Positions 24,816 to 33,941 are shown, counted from the stretch's first letter. The stretch is 45,493 nucleotides of DNA from Acidobacteriota bacterium (GCA_003154775.1 PMES01000143.1:1-45493), one strand, 5' to 3'. Made by a program: numbers and translations. The notes: generated by a model from the letters alone, not told the origin.

Positions 24816-25559
24816 CTACGGCCTGTCCTTATCGAGCGCGCTCTTTTGCAGCAGTCCGCCCTCGCGCGCGCCGACCATCTGTTGTTCGCCGTACTCGGCC
24901 ACCAAAAGGCCGCTCGGATTCACTTCCGAGCGTGCCGTCTCGACCAGGCGCACGTTGTATTGCCCAACGATTTGATCCGTCGCCTCGGTCGCATTCTTTA
25001 CGCGGTGAACTTCCTTTACGCCGAAGACGGTGTACGTCCACGGTGTCCCCTTAACGTGCTCCATCGAGCGAATCTCAAAATCTGAAATCATGTGCTCGCT
25101 CACAATCTTTCCCACGGTGTCCTCGTCGCGCAGTTTGTTCATGGAATAGACGCGCAGGTTCGCGGTCATCATGTTCAAAGCTTCGGCAAGGTTCCGGTCC
25201 ACCGAGTCCTGCGTGTAGGCAAGGTATTGATGGAGGAATTGGCGTACTACGGCCCTCCCTTCGAGGTCTGTAGGAGCGGCGCCAGAGGAAGCGTCCGCAG
25301 ATAGGCTGATCATTGCCACCTTGCTGGCACGGGGCCCGCCGACAACCGAAGCGTTGCCATCCTTGTCCACGCGGATCACCGTCGGAGGCTGAATGCGGAC
25401 GTATATCGCGAACGCCAGTGAGCCGATGGCAAGCACGCCGAAGATCATTGCCAGGAGCATGGCGCGGTTCGCATAGGCACGCAGCATGCCGTCGTGCTCG
25501 TAGTACTTCGTGTAGCGAGTGACCTCAGGGAGCTCGCCAATTCGACCTGCCGTTTTCAT
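24816..25559 (-). CDS. VirB8/TrbF-like T4SS inner-membrane protein
   Basis: 247 residues. A short cytoplasmic start is followed by one membrane helix (about 33-55, LLAMIFGVLAIGSLAFAIYV) and a periplasmic domain of the NTF2-like VirB8 type (AVVRQFLHQYLAYTQDSVDR, ALNMMTANLRVYSMNKL, ISDFEIRSMEH). VirB8 proteins help assemble the inner-membrane complex of the type IV secretion machine. Its ATG overlaps the stop of the virB6-like gene (TGATG), so translation is coupled. Confidence 0.8.
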   Translation of the reverse strand: MKTAGRIGELPEVTRYTKYYEHDGMLRAYANRAMLLAMIFGVLAIGSLAFAIYVRIQPPTVIRVDKDGNASVVGGPRASKVAMISLSADASSGAAPTDLEGRAVVRQFLHQYLAYTQDSVDRNLAEALNMMTANLRVYSMNKLRDEDTVGKIVSEHMISDFEIRSMEHVKGTPWTYTVFGVKEVHRVKNATEATDQIVGQYNVRLVETARSEVNPSGLLVAEYGEQQMVGAREGGLLQKSALDKDRP

Positions 25560-26839
25560 CAGCTATCCCCTCCTTTCACTCCCCGGTAAGCCGATCCCAT
25601 CGAGTACCCGACGTACCACGCCACGGCATGCGGAACGTTAAACCCACGATATTGGCCAGGTCCCGTCGAGGAGCGCCGTGGCGGCACGGAAGGGGGCGCG
25701 GGCGATGCAGATGTTGTCCCCGACGACGGGGCATCGCTCGTTCCGCCGCCTGGCGCAGCCGCATTTGCTCCCTCTGCCGTGCTGGCCTGTGGTGGAGTTG
25801 GGGATAGCGATGTTGACGCAATCGCAGGAGCCATGGGACCGCCAACGGAAGAGGAGTTCGCGCCCGCAGGTAGCGGCGCGGATGAGTTTCCGAGGGATGC
25901 GACTCCTGCACCGGCGGGCGGAGGAGATGGTGCAGTTCCTCCCCCGGCTGCCTGAGATGCGTGTGCGCCTTCTCCAACACCAATGATCGACGCAGCGGCC
26001 AAGCCGGCGACAGCGCTGGCCGTTGTTGTCATCGCGTTCACCATGGTCATCATTGTGCTGCCTACGTCACCACGAACAATGCGGCTGGCGATGAATGGAA
26101 TCAAAGCGATCGAGAGCGAGAAAATGCTTGTTGTAAACGCCAGAAGCACCATTTCACTCGAACCAACAAAACTGTTTAGGACTCCGTTTGAGTTGAGGAC
26201 GGCGTCTATGCTCGATAGATTCACCGCGGACATGAGGACTTGAAGGATTGCGTAAATGAGCCCCCATGCCTGAAACGTCATCAGGTTCACCAGGTAGGTG
26301 CGGGACAACTGATCAAGTCCACGCACGGGCAGCAACGCCAAGACAAAAGGGCCCGTGACATAGAGGACAGACCCGTACATCGCGTAGAACACGGTGAATA
26401 TGAGATAGCAAAAGGGAAAAAGGATGAACGCGCTGAGAATCAGAATCAGGCTGATGACTCCGGAAGCCAGGCCCGTCACAAGATTCCATAGGGATGTGTT
26501 CCCATTGGCCTGCCAATACTGCGCCAACTGGTTCATCCAATTCGCGAAGAGATCCCCAACGCCCGCCGAGTTGTAAATGAAGTTGGCGACGGAATTGAAC
26601 ATCCCGTTGACATCGCGAAAGACGGCGCCGTAGTTGGCGAATACGAGTCCCAGAATCAGGTACTTGATTCCTGAAATCGCAAGCATCCGGACATCTCCCC
26701 CGGAGGCGAATGCCTGGTACGCGCTATAGAGGAAGCTGAGAAGAAGGATCGTCCCGGCAATGCCCAACACAGCACCCGTAACGTTGGCGCTGTCGATCCC
26801 GTTCAGCGCCGTTAGGAGAAGTTGCTGGAAGTAAAACAC
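25559..26839 (-). CDS. VirB6/TrbL-like T4SS polytopic membrane protein
   Basis: 426 residues. The first 280 residues hold at least five to six membrane helices (for example LGIAGTILLLSFLYSAYQAF, LILSAFILFPFCYLIFTVFY, ALIPFIASRIV); the last 140 are a Ser/Pro/Ala-rich tail (SPPPAGAGVASLG, SPAPPSVPPRRSS). Membrane core plus low-complexity tail is usual for VirB6/TrbL, which forms part of the inner-membrane channel. It starts at a GTG just after the upstream stop, and its own stop overlaps the virB8 start. Confidence 0.8.
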   Translation of the reverse strand: MFYFQQLLLTALNGIDSANVTGAVLGIAGTILLLSFLYSAYQAFASGGDVRMLAISGIKYLILGLVFANYGAVFRDVNGMFNSVANFIYNSAGVGDLFANWMNQLAQYWQANGNTSLWNLVTGLASGVISLILILSAFILFPFCYLIFTVFYAMYGSVLYVTGPFVLALLPVRGLDQLSRTYLVNLMTFQAWGLIYAILQVLMSAVNLSSIDAVLNSNGVLNSFVGSSEMVLLAFTTSIFSLSIALIPFIASRIVRGDVGSTMMTMVNAMTTTASAVAGLAAASIIGVGEGAHASQAAGGGTAPSPPPAGAGVASLGNSSAPLPAGANSSSVGGPMAPAIASTSLSPTPPQASTAEGANAAAPGGGTSDAPSSGTTSASPAPPSVPPRRSSTGPGQYRGFNVPHAVAWYVGYSMGSAYRGVKGGDS

Positions 26840-26842
26840 GGT

Positions 26843-27658
26843 TCACTGCCTCTTCAGCAGGTTGTAGATCTGCTGCTGCACGGCGGCCGCGTTGCCAGCT
26901 CCGTTTTTCACATTGGCGCTCGCGTTAGCCAGATCAATGGCACGCACGCGCATCAGGTCGGCCGTTGCGGATTGCGTGTACGCGTTGGCGCGAACGAGCC
27001 ACGCATCGGCTTCCGCCTCGATAATCGGCGCGCTCCCAGGAGCGGCCGTCTGGATGTTCTGGTGAAGCTGGTCCGCTGCCTGCAGTTCGAGGTCCGCCAA
27101 CGCATCGATCTGAATTGCTCTTTTCATTGCTGCCTGCGCCGCGGCATCCGTCATGTCGGTCATGTCGCGGACCTGAGGGGATGCCCCCACTACAGCCGGG
27201 AGCGCCCCATACACCGCAGAGTATTGCGCGCTCATCTGGAGAATCTGATTCGGATCGCGCGAAAGCAGGTTCTGTTCGAACTGCTGGGTCGCCGGCAGAG
27301 TCGCACTATTCACCGGGACACGCATGATCCCTTCAATCTGGTTGAAGAGGCCTTGCACGCTGGCCACGAGCGCGCGGGCCTGATTGATCAGGGCCGCCGG
27401 CCAAACGACCTTCTGTTCGAAGTTGGAAATTGTTTGCTCGATCGACGAAATGTCCTTTAGCGCTCCGCCCACGACAGTGTTCAACGTGCTACCGATCGTG
27501 GTCAGACCCGTCGCAACGACCTGGCAGCACGGATCGAGTTGACTTCTCACCTGTTTTGGCAGCGCCAGGACCAAGGCCACCAGCAAGATAAAGGTGCGAA
27601 CCTTGTGCTCCCAGGCCCAGCTCACGCCTCGCTTCACACTCTCGATCACGATCTTCAT
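26843..27658 (-). CDS. VirB5/TrbJ-like T4SS protein, copy 2
   Basis: 271 residues with an N-terminal signal (TFILLVALVLALPKQVRSQ) and a long helical body. Helical secreted proteins at this operon position usually act at the pilus tip or as minor components (VirB5/TrbJ). It is clearly paralogous to the next gene upstream: both share VVWP-x-x-x-INQAR, NSATLP/KSATLP, TAAPGSAP/QAAPGSAP, and end in xxIxNLLKR. AAAGGAG precedes the ATG. The VirB5 label is by position and architecture. Confidence 0.65.
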   Translation of the reverse strand: MKIVIESVKRGVSWAWEHKVRTFILLVALVLALPKQVRSQLDPCCQVVATGLTTIGSTLNTVVGGALKDISSIEQTISNFEQKVVWPAALINQARALVASVQGLFNQIEGIMRVPVNSATLPATQQFEQNLLSRDPNQILQMSAQYSAVYGALPAVVGASPQVRDMTDMTDAAAQAAMKRAIQIDALADLELQAADQLHQNIQTAAPGSAPIIEAEADAWLVRANAYTQSATADLMRVRAIDLANASANVKNGAGNAAAVQQQIYNLLKRQ

Positions 27659-27672
27659 TGGTTTCTCCTTTC

Positions 27673-28509
27673 CTAATTCCGCTTCAGCAGGTTCAGAATC
27701 TGCGTGTTTACATCCCCCGTCATTGTGGATCCGCGCTTGCGAAGGGAATTCTCGTGGGCCAGCCGGGCGGCTTCCTGGCGCAATTCAGCCGCCAGCATCT
27801 TCTGCGTGAGAGCCTGGCTCTGGACGCTGGCGACGACTGCCGTCGCCGTCAGGAAAGGGGCCGATCCAGGAGCAGCCTGGCTGGCAGCGGTCTCGATTCC
27901 ATTCGCCGCTTGCAGAGTGAGATCACCGGCGGCATCGCTCATCTTGAGTGTCTTCAAATTGTCGATCGCCAATGCGTCGTCCATATCCATCATGGTTCGG
28001 TCAGCTGCGCTGGCCGCCGTCATGGTTGGAACGCTGCCATAGGTGTTCCCGAACGAAGTGGTCAGGCTCGCGAAATCATTGGTTTGGTGATTGCGCATGA
28101 CGTTCTCGAGGCCGATTGGGTTTGGCAACGTGGCGCTTTTCAAGTTCAATGTGTATATGCTCTGCATGAGGCCTCTGTACTGGCCAATCATTTGCGAGGC
28201 CATCGTTCTTGCTTGGTTGATTTGGGCCACAGGCCAGACCACTTCCTGATAGAACTTGTTGATTGCCGTTCGAATCGAATTGATTGCTTTCAATGCTGTG
28301 TTGATCACGCCGTTGATCACCTTCATTACGGACTGGATCGCCAGGAGAACGCTCCCCTGCGCCTGTGCAGGCGGCGGACCGACGAGGGTCACGACCAGCA
28401 GGCCCGTCAACGTAAGGGCAAGCACTCGTTGCCGAGTTCTCGCGGCCACAATCAAGTAGCAAAAAAGAATAAAGAGAAAACCGAACAGCGTGTTTGTCAA
28501 TGGAGCCAT
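27673..28509 (-). CDS. VirB5/TrbJ-like T4SS protein, copy 1
   Basis: 278 residues from the ATG at 28509, which follows GGGAGG; the longer frame to 28632 is disfavoured. The N-terminus has two hydrophobic stretches (NTLFGFLFILFCYLIVAA and VLALTLTGLLVVTLV) before a signal-like PAQAQ. The helical remainder is paralogous to the gene just downstream (see shared blocks there). The extra N-terminal membrane helix distinguishes it, so the two copies may have different places in the machine. Its ATG lies inside the end of the preceding small gene. Confidence 0.65.
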   Translation of the reverse strand: MAPLTNTLFGFLFILFCYLIVAARTRQRVLALTLTGLLVVTLVGPPPAQAQGSVLLAIQSVMKVINGVINTALKAINSIRTAINKFYQEVVWPVAQINQARTMASQMIGQYRGLMQSIYTLNLKSATLPNPIGLENVMRNHQTNDFASLTTSFGNTYGSVPTMTAASAADRTMMDMDDALAIDNLKTLKMSDAAGDLTLQAANGIETAASQAAPGSAPFLTATAVVASVQSQALTQKMLAAELRQEAARLAHENSLRKRGSTMTGDVNTQILNLLKRN

Positions 28510-28685
28510 AGCGGCACCTCCCATAGGTTGTCGAAATCTGGAAACGACCCCGTGATGCAATCGATTCCACGAGTCAGGATGTTCAATAGAAAGGGCGAGC
28601 TCACTAGAAGCACGGCGGAGAGTCTTCCCCACGGGCCAAGGCGCAGCAGGTTACGGCATCGTAGATACAAAGCGGCTCGTCTCAC
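28497..28685 (-). CDS. Small membrane protein between virB4 and virB5-like genes
   Basis: 62 residues: a basic start (VRRAALYLRCRN), one hydrophobic segment (LSAVLLVSSPFLLNILT) and a short tail. Its GTG overlaps the virB4 stop (GTGA) and its stop lies 13 bases inside the next gene. This coupling is the main evidence. It could be a small VirB7-like or lipoprotein-like partner, but no lipobox is seen. Confidence 0.45.
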   Translation of the reverse strand: MRRAALYLRCRNLLRLGPWGRLSAVLLVSSPFLLNILTRGIDCITGSFPDFDNLWEVPLWLH

Positions 28686-31327
28686 GGCTGCATTTCTCCT
28701 GTCACCGCGCCCGAGATCTCCTCCGGCAGGGGTGGGACCTCCGCCAATCCGTGCGGGAACTTTCGCGCCAATTCCTGATAGATCTCAAGAGGTGGGCGGT
28801 CGGAAAGCTTTTTCAGGACCCAGGATCGGTACCTTCTCTCCCGGGGATAGGTTGTGCAGATCCAGTAGTCCACCGTTGTCGGTACGATCCGGATCGTCTG
28901 TGTCGTCTCGGCCTTCTCCCCAAGGACCAATAGTGCGTCGGCACTCTCCCCTTTGCGTGGCGCGCTGAAGCGCTTCACCTCATTCAGCGCCACTGGGTTC
29001 AAGAACAGGTGATTAACCAGGGGGCTCATGTCTCCAGGCTGTTGTCCAATGATCTTCGTGCTTGCGTTCTTGAGGATCCCCGGGCCATGCTCGCGTGGTT
29101 GAAACACCGTCCCGACAAAATCCTCCACTGTCTGGCTGATTCCCCAGACGCTGGCATTTCTTTTCCGCGCAGTCCGGAAGAGTTGAACCACTTCAGGGGC
29201 AAGTGTTGGAGAATCCAAGAGAAACCAGCATTCATCGAGCACCGTGATGCTCGGTTGGCCCGTCTTTCCACCCGAGCGAGACCCCACGGCATTCGCGATC
29301 AGCATGCTCATGGCGGTTTCGAGCTTCAGGTCCGAACTTAGTCCTTCGACATTAAAGAAGAGCCAGTTGCTGTCGAGCCGCATCGTTGTGTGCGCGTCGA
29401 AGAGCTTGGCGTAGATCCCTTTTTCTCCCGTCCACGCCCGCAGCTTGATCGCCGCCAAGCGGGCCTCATCGATCGTGCGCTGCATGCGTTCTTCATCGCG
29501 CCATTGCGCAAGCTCCTCGCGGAGATCGTTGAACGTTGGAATCGGATTGGAGTAACGGATGGCACAGCGCTTGTAGGTCCGGGCGATTGCGTCGCTGAGG
29601 AGGTTGTCGACCAGTGAGTTGTCCGAGCCCGGACTGTCGCCAATCATGTGGCGGGTGAGATTTTTGAGCAGTGCGATCTTCTCTTTGCTAGGCGTGGTTT
29701 CTCCCTTGGGCAAATCCCATGGATTGAGCGTCTCGGCGCCATCCAGCTTCACGTCGATGACGCGTCCGCCCATCAATTCCACAAGTGGTTGGTAGGAATC
29801 ACCGCGCTCGATGATCGAGATTTGCGGATTGGCGCGCGCCATCATGAGCAGGAAGAGTTGCGCCATGAAGGTCTTGCCGCCACCGCTTTTGGCCATGATG
29901 AGCATGTTCGCGTCGCCGATGCTCGCGTCGAACGGCGAGAAAGGAACCAGTTGCCGGTAGGGCGTTTCAAAAAGCATGAGTGGTGAATGACGGGTCCCGC
30001 TCCATGGCATCTCCACGGGCAATAGATCGGCGGCGTTGAGCGTGAGCAGATCGAGCTCCCGGCGATTCTCCCCTCCCATTGCGGGGAGGCCGGTGAAGAA
30101 GAGACGCTTCTGCGCAAGGGTTTCCGGAATCCCGCGGCCGCCGTTCATCCGCGCAATCGCGTGCAACACATGCTGACGCCGGTCCGCCAGGATCCGCTCG
30201 GCCTCTTCACGTTCCATGCGGTTTCGACTGGGCCGCGAGGTGCGTGTGGTTACGATCAAGCTCATTTGGCAGGCTTTCAGCGAACTTGAAATCAAATCCT
30301 GCAGCACCTTAATGAGTTGGTGCTCCGCCACTTGCGCGTCCACGTTGATGCGAAAACCCCCGTGGAAATCTTTCTGGGCGGCAAGCATCTTTCGTAGGCG
30401 ACCCTTGTATTGCTTGATTGATTTGCTCTGGTCGGGAAGGGTAACTTCGGCATTGATCAAGAGCGGAAAATCCATGACCACAAGCTCACGCAAGATCCCT
30501 GGGAAAGTGGCGTCCGGCAGGTCCTTCAGGCTAATCCAGGAATAGAGCAGGCCAGCAACCTTCAGGTAGTCATCTTGTTCGTCCTCGACATTCACATTCG
30601 CGGCCTGGCTTCGCGCACTCTCGTACCAGAGCGATTCGTCCGGCGGCCGGTACGGCAGAGTGTCGTTGCCAAGGGGATGGAGCGCGCGCTTGATCTCAAG
30701 GAACAGGTCCTGATGGCTCATCCGGCGGATCGACATGCCGGTGGCCCCGAGCGTGGCCTCCACCCCGGCTAACAGGCTGTTGAATTCGGCGAGCACCTCC
30801 CCGTGTTCCTGGCGCGAACGTTCGATACACTTCACAGCTGAAAGACTCGAGCGCCCGCTCGATTTCATTTTCCGTTTCCACTCGAAGTCCGGTGACTCAT
30901 GGTGAATCCGGGGATTCCAGATGAAGTACAGGTGCAAAAAGTGTTGCAGGTAGAAACCCGCGGCCTCCCGGCCCCGCCACAGCTCAACGTGCAGACGATC
31001 GAGTTCGCGAAGCACCTGGCTCTCGTTCCGGCGCTCCCGGATGTAGCGGGATACCAAATCGCCGGCGCCCTCTGAAATCTCAAACCGCACTTGCATGCGC
31101 ATGGACCGTTCGGGCAGCGACCTCACGAGAGCTTCGAGGAGCCCCTTGAGGCGATTCCTTCCCTCATCGCTCGCGTAATAGGATTGAATGCCTCCAACCT
31201 CATAGCCCGCCACCAGAGACCCGTCGATTTGCACCGCAACGTTTTCCAGCAAGTCCCGGATGCGGAGTTGCTCGCACAACGGGGGCGCGCTCACAGATTG
31301 TTCATACCGTTCAACCGTCAGCGGCAT
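28682..31327 (-). CDS. virB4: VirB4/TrbE-family T4SS ATPase
   Basis: 881 residues, the normal size for VirB4. Walker A MAKSGGGKTFMAQ lies near residue 480, and Walker B ITVLDECWFLLDSP near 695. The N-terminal half is the CagE/TrbE-type domain. Also seen are NPWDLP after the nucleotide loop and GISQTVEDF, a sensor-like strand. VirB4 energises substrate transfer and pilus assembly at the inner membrane. The start is three bases after the virB3-like stop, and the stop overlaps the following small gene. This is the surest marker that the cluster is a type IV secretion system. Confidence 0.93.
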   Translation of the reverse strand: MPLTVERYEQSVSAPPLCEQLRIRDLLENVAVQIDGSLVAGYEVGGIQSYYASDEGRNRLKGLLEALVRSLPERSMRMQVRFEISEGAGDLVSRYIRERRNESQVLRELDRLHVELWRGREAAGFYLQHFLHLYFIWNPRIHHESPDFEWKRKMKSSGRSSLSAVKCIERSRQEHGEVLAEFNSLLAGVEATLGATGMSIRRMSHQDLFLEIKRALHPLGNDTLPYRPPDESLWYESARSQAANVNVEDEQDDYLKVAGLLYSWISLKDLPDATFPGILRELVVMDFPLLINAEVTLPDQSKSIKQYKGRLRKMLAAQKDFHGGFRINVDAQVAEHQLIKVLQDLISSSLKACQMSLIVTTRTSRPSRNRMEREEAERILADRRQHVLHAIARMNGGRGIPETLAQKRLFFTGLPAMGGENRRELDLLTLNAADLLPVEMPWSGTRHSPLMLFETPYRQLVPFSPFDASIGDANMLIMAKSGGGKTFMAQLFLLMMARANPQISIIERGDSYQPLVELMGGRVIDVKLDGAETLNPWDLPKGETTPSKEKIALLKNLTRHMIGDSPGSDNSLVDNLLSDAIARTYKRCAIRYSNPIPTFNDLREELAQWRDEERMQRTIDEARLAAIKLRAWTGEKGIYAKLFDAHTTMRLDSNWLFFNVEGLSSDLKLETAMSMLIANAVGSRSGGKTGQPSITVLDECWFLLDSPTLAPEVVQLFRTARKRNASVWGISQTVEDFVGTVFQPREHGPGILKNASTKIIGQQPGDMSPLVNHLFLNPVALNEVKRFSAPRKGESADALLVLGEKAETTQTIRIVPTTVDYWICTTYPRERRYRSWVLKKLSDRPPLEIYQELARKFPHGLAEVPPLPEEISGAVTGEMQP

Positions 31328-31329
31328 GC

Positions 31330-31665
31330 CTAATCTCCCAACCGCAGGTATTCCCTTGTAAGTTCCCGGTCCCGCTCCAGGGCGGAGTAGACATGCGGCT
31401 TTGCGTGGAACATGACCCAGTCCTGAAGGTAGCCGCGCTGCTTGCCGTACTTGAACAGCATCAGCGCCGGGATGCTCAGCACGGGCACGACGTACTGCAG
31501 GACCATGTTCATTGGCAAACCGAACATCTCCCGGTGAAGAAACCTTCCGAGAATGTTCGCAACAACCGCCAGTGCGAGAATCGCGAACAGGTCTTCGGCT
31601 TCGAGGCCGAAGAACGTGACTCTCGTCCGGAGATTGCGATATGCAGGTGTCACCTCAAGCGACAT
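31330..31665 (-). CDS. VirB3/TrbD-like T4SS membrane protein
   Basis: 111 residues from the ATG at 31665, after GAAGGAAGGG; the much longer frame to 32205 overlaps another gene and is spurious. Two membrane helices (about 24-43 and 55-73) with a short charged tail. Size, topology and place directly before virB4 fit VirB3/TrbD, which sits with VirB4 in the inner membrane. Only two bases separate it from virB4. Confidence 0.75.
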   Translation of the reverse strand: MSLEVTPAYRNLRTRVTFFGLEAEDLFAILALAVVANILGRFLHREMFGLPMNMVLQYVVPVLSIPALMLFKYGKQRGYLQDWVMFHAKPHVYSALERDRELTREYLRLGD

Positions 31666-31682
31666 TGGTCCCTTCCTTCTTC

Positions 31683-32135
31683 TCAGGTAACTCCCCCGGT
31701 GCCCCGAGCCACGAAGAACTCCGCAAGCCGCACAAGCCCTGAAAGAAGCAAGCAGAGGCCGGCTGCGACGAAGTGCCTCATCCATCCCTCCGTGGGGTGG
31801 ATCCGCGTGACGATTCCCATGCGCAACGCCCCTGCCGCCACTTGCAAGCCTGCGTAGACCGGCATCAGCACATTGCAAATCCAGTCCACCAAACTCATCA
31901 GAGACATCCAGTAAACGTCCGGATCGTTCCACGCCCTTTGTGAAGCGAATGTTTCCATGGCGCGCAACAAGCCGGAAGCCATCAGGCAGAGAAATCCTCC
32001 ATACATCGCGGCGGCGTAGGACTCCGATCGGGCAAATTTCAGCACTGCGATCGCGAAGAACAGACCAGCCAGTGTGGGCAGAATCACGTTTCCCGCCCAA
32101 TTCGTCAGGTTGAGAATCCCGTGGGTGAACGACAT
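31683..32135 (-). CDS. VirB2-like double pilin-module membrane protein
   Basis: 150 residues from the ATG at 32135. It contains two copies of a two-helix module: ILNLTNWAGNVILPTLAG...SGLLRAMETF and SLVDWICNVLMPVYAG...SGLVRLAEFF. The second copy ends in GTGGVT, the same ending as the VirB2-like protein at 32942-33301. It is therefore a fused dimer of the pilin-type module rather than an unrelated membrane protein. VirB2 proteins polymerise into the pilus; whether this one does is unknown. Confidence 0.6.
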   Translation of the reverse strand: MSFTHGILNLTNWAGNVILPTLAGLFFAIAVLKFARSESYAAAMYGGFLCLMASGLLRAMETFASQRAWNDPDVYWMSLMSLVDWICNVLMPVYAGLQVAAGALRMGIVTRIHPTEGWMRHFVAAGLCLLLSGLVRLAEFFVARGTGGVT

Positions 32136-32143
32136 CGAAGTTC

Positions 32144-32806
32144 CTACCCCTCCATCGAAAGCACCAGTTTCCAGATTCCTGAAACGCAAAGCATTGCCAG
32201 AGCAACAGCGACTAACCGCATGGCCGGGCGGCGGGTCGCAAAATTGATGATGGCGCCCACGATCGCAAGCCCTGCTGCAATTGGCATGATGGTCCCAGCC
32301 AAGTAAGTCCACAGACTGTCCAGAACGTCGGCGGTGGCAAACGGCGTGCCCGTGTTGTAGCTCTGAATCAGGGAGTACGTCGTTTGCGTGCCGAGCAAGA
32401 ACATCGCCGTGAGGATGGACGGCAGAGGGTGCCCGCCCGAGGCCGTGTCAAGGATGGCGCGCAGTACGAAATAGGCTGCGAGGGTCGTCACCATCCGCCC
32501 GGCTACGAAATTCGTCACGAAGTTCGAGACGTCGGATTGAAATGAACTCAGCCACGAGGTTCCAATCCCTCCAGATGGCAACGGGGCTGCGACACCGAAC
32601 GAACTGAACCATCCGACGAGAGGAACGAGTGTCACGAACACGACCACCCAAAACATCCATTTGGTAAAACCACCACCAATGAGGAACGTGGTTCCACCCT
32701 CGCGTCTCAGGCTGAGGCCCGCCAGCACCAGCGCGACCAAGGAGGCAGCCGGCGCGAGCTGCAAGAGAACTTGGATGATGTCGTTCAAGAGTTGCGGGAC
32801 AGCCAT
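32144..32806 (-). CDS. Polytopic T4SS membrane protein with C-terminal pilin-like module
   Basis: 220 residues from the ATG at 32806, which follows AAGGAAGGACGG. About six membrane helices. The first half (SLVALVLAGLSLRREGG, MFWVVVFVTLVPLVGWF) is unplaced; the C-terminal part (LWTYLAGTIMPIAAGLAIVG ... VSGIWKLVL) matches the W-x-x-N/G-x-I-x-P-x-x-AG ... SG-x-x-K/R-L pattern of the adjacent VirB2-like proteins. It lies between two of them, so it is probably a pilin-derived membrane component. Confidence 0.55.
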   Translation of the reverse strand: MAVPQLLNDIIQVLLQLAPAASLVALVLAGLSLRREGGTTFLIGGGFTKWMFWVVVFVTLVPLVGWFSSFGVAAPLPSGGIGTSWLSSFQSDVSNFVTNFVAGRMVTTLAAYFVLRAILDTASGGHPLPSILTAMFLLGTQTTYSLIQSYNTGTPFATADVLDSLWTYLAGTIMPIAAGLAIVGAIINFATRRPAMRLVAVALAMLCVSGIWKLVLSMEG

Positions 32807-32941
32807 TGTTCCGTCCTTCCTTTCTCTTTCACAAAGCCGTTCGAAGTGAAACCTGGGCGGAGGTTGGCAGGCAGCCAGCGCCATTTCTCTCCTTTCCTGA
32901 ACTGCCTGCCAAGCCCGCTGGTAGACGCGTGCCGCCTCGGT

Positions 32942-33301
32942 TTACGTCACGCCTCCGGTTCCATTCGTGATCCAAAACTCGATCAACCGGGTTATCCCTG
33001 AAACGGCCAACAGCCCAGCTGCTGCTGCGAGCCATCGGCCAACACCGCGCCCGTTCAGCCACGAGATAACTGCGCCGACCACAGCGCCTCCGGCCCCTAT
33101 TGGAGCGATGACATTGCCAATCCAGTTGATGAAGTTCAGGAAAGCGCCTTCCGGCTGCGCAGCGGTTTCTCCCTGGACGGCCACATTCGTCGCTGGCTGG
33201 TTTCCAAGGTTCTGCGCCAAGACGAACTGGCTTCCCAAGATGAAGCAGATGGCGGACACAGCCAGCGCTCGCTTCCATGCCTCGCCTGCCTTCGTCTTCA
33301 T
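32942..33301 (-). CDS. VirB2/TrbC-like pilin
   Basis: 119 residues from the ATG at 33301 (GGGGGA upstream). A signal peptide (WKRALAVSAICFILGSQFVLAQ) precedes a short linker and two hydrophobic helices (FINWIGNVIAPIGAGGAVVG and RWLAAAAGLLAVSGITRLIE), the shape of VirB2/TrbC prepilins. It ends in GTGGVT. It is the first gene after a roughly 290-base gap and may open a second transcription unit. Confidence 0.72.
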   Translation of the reverse strand: MKTKAGEAWKRALAVSAICFILGSQFVLAQNLGNQPATNVAVQGETAAQPEGAFLNFINWIGNVIAPIGAGGAVVGAVISWLNGRGVGRWLAAAAGLLAVSGITRLIEFWITNGTGGVT

Positions 33302-33379
33302 GGAGTTCGGTCCCCCTTTCTGCTTCGCCGCCTCTCTCCGGTTCAACAGCTCGAGGAGAGAAAAGAGGAAGCGGGGAGA

Positions 33380-33408
33380 AAGCTAAAACCAGTTCTCGCG
33401 TTTGTCAA
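33380..33408 (-). promoter_or_regulatory. Possible promoter before the pilin genes
   Basis: On the minus strand TTGACA (complement of 33403-33408) is followed after 17 bases by TAGCTT (complement of 33380-33385), about 80 bases before the VirB2-like start. The -35 is perfect, the -10 weak. The surrounding gap 33302-33587 holds no gene. Confidence 0.35.
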
Positions 33409-33587
33409 AAAAGTGAGAGGCGTTGCAGTGGAAACCGAGGGGAAGGAAAAAGTGAGGACCGCTTTGCGAGGCATTGTGGAACATCGAGAAGGGCCACAAT
33501 CGGCGTAGGTCCATTTGCGAGATCACACACCGGCGCAAGATATCGATAGTTCCCGGGAGAAAATCGTGCATAAGGATCGAGGACGCC

Positions 33588-33941
33588 CTAGTTTATGGAC
33601 AGGTCTTCTGGCTGGATCTCAATTCGATGGTGCGAAATGCCGGCCTTTTGCAAAGCCTTCCTCTTTTGTTCGATATACGATTCGTCGTAGACACTTTCCA
33701 AAGTCTCTCCGAGTTCAGCGAGAGCCGCTTCCAGCTTGGCGAGTTCTGCGTCAAAGTCTGCTGTCTCGAAACGCCACTTCTCGCGGCACGCGTAACATTG
33801 CCCCCGGTCATCAAGATTCAAATACATCCGGGCAATGCCATGCTTGTACAAGTTGATCCCGTTCATTCGCCCCATGAACATGAAGCCGGCACAGCGCTTT
33901 TCGCCGAGCTTGTCCACCAGCGGTTTCCAATTGGGCTCCAT
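33588..33941 (-). CDS. Unknown protein in the transfer operon
   Basis: 117 residues; begins 16 bases after the virB10 stop. The N-terminal half (CAGFMFMGRMNGINLYKHGI, YLNLDDRGQCYACREKW) has one C-xx-C pair; the C-terminal half is a coiled-coil-like helix (FDAELAKLEAALAELGETLE). No signal peptide or membrane helix, so probably cytoplasmic. Not recognised; not an obvious VirB protein. Confidence 0.6.
   Translation of the reverse strand: MEPNWKPLVDKLGEKRCAGFMFMGRMNGINLYKHGIARMYLNLDDRGQCYACREKWRFETADFDAELAKLEAALAELGETLESVYDESYIEQKRKALQKAGISHHRIEIQPEDLSIN

Noticed and set aside
31666-32205. Long N-terminal extension of the VirB3-like frame
   Set aside because: It overlaps the 150-residue membrane protein in another frame and is Arg/Gly-rich nonsense; a good ribosome site precedes the ATG at 31665.
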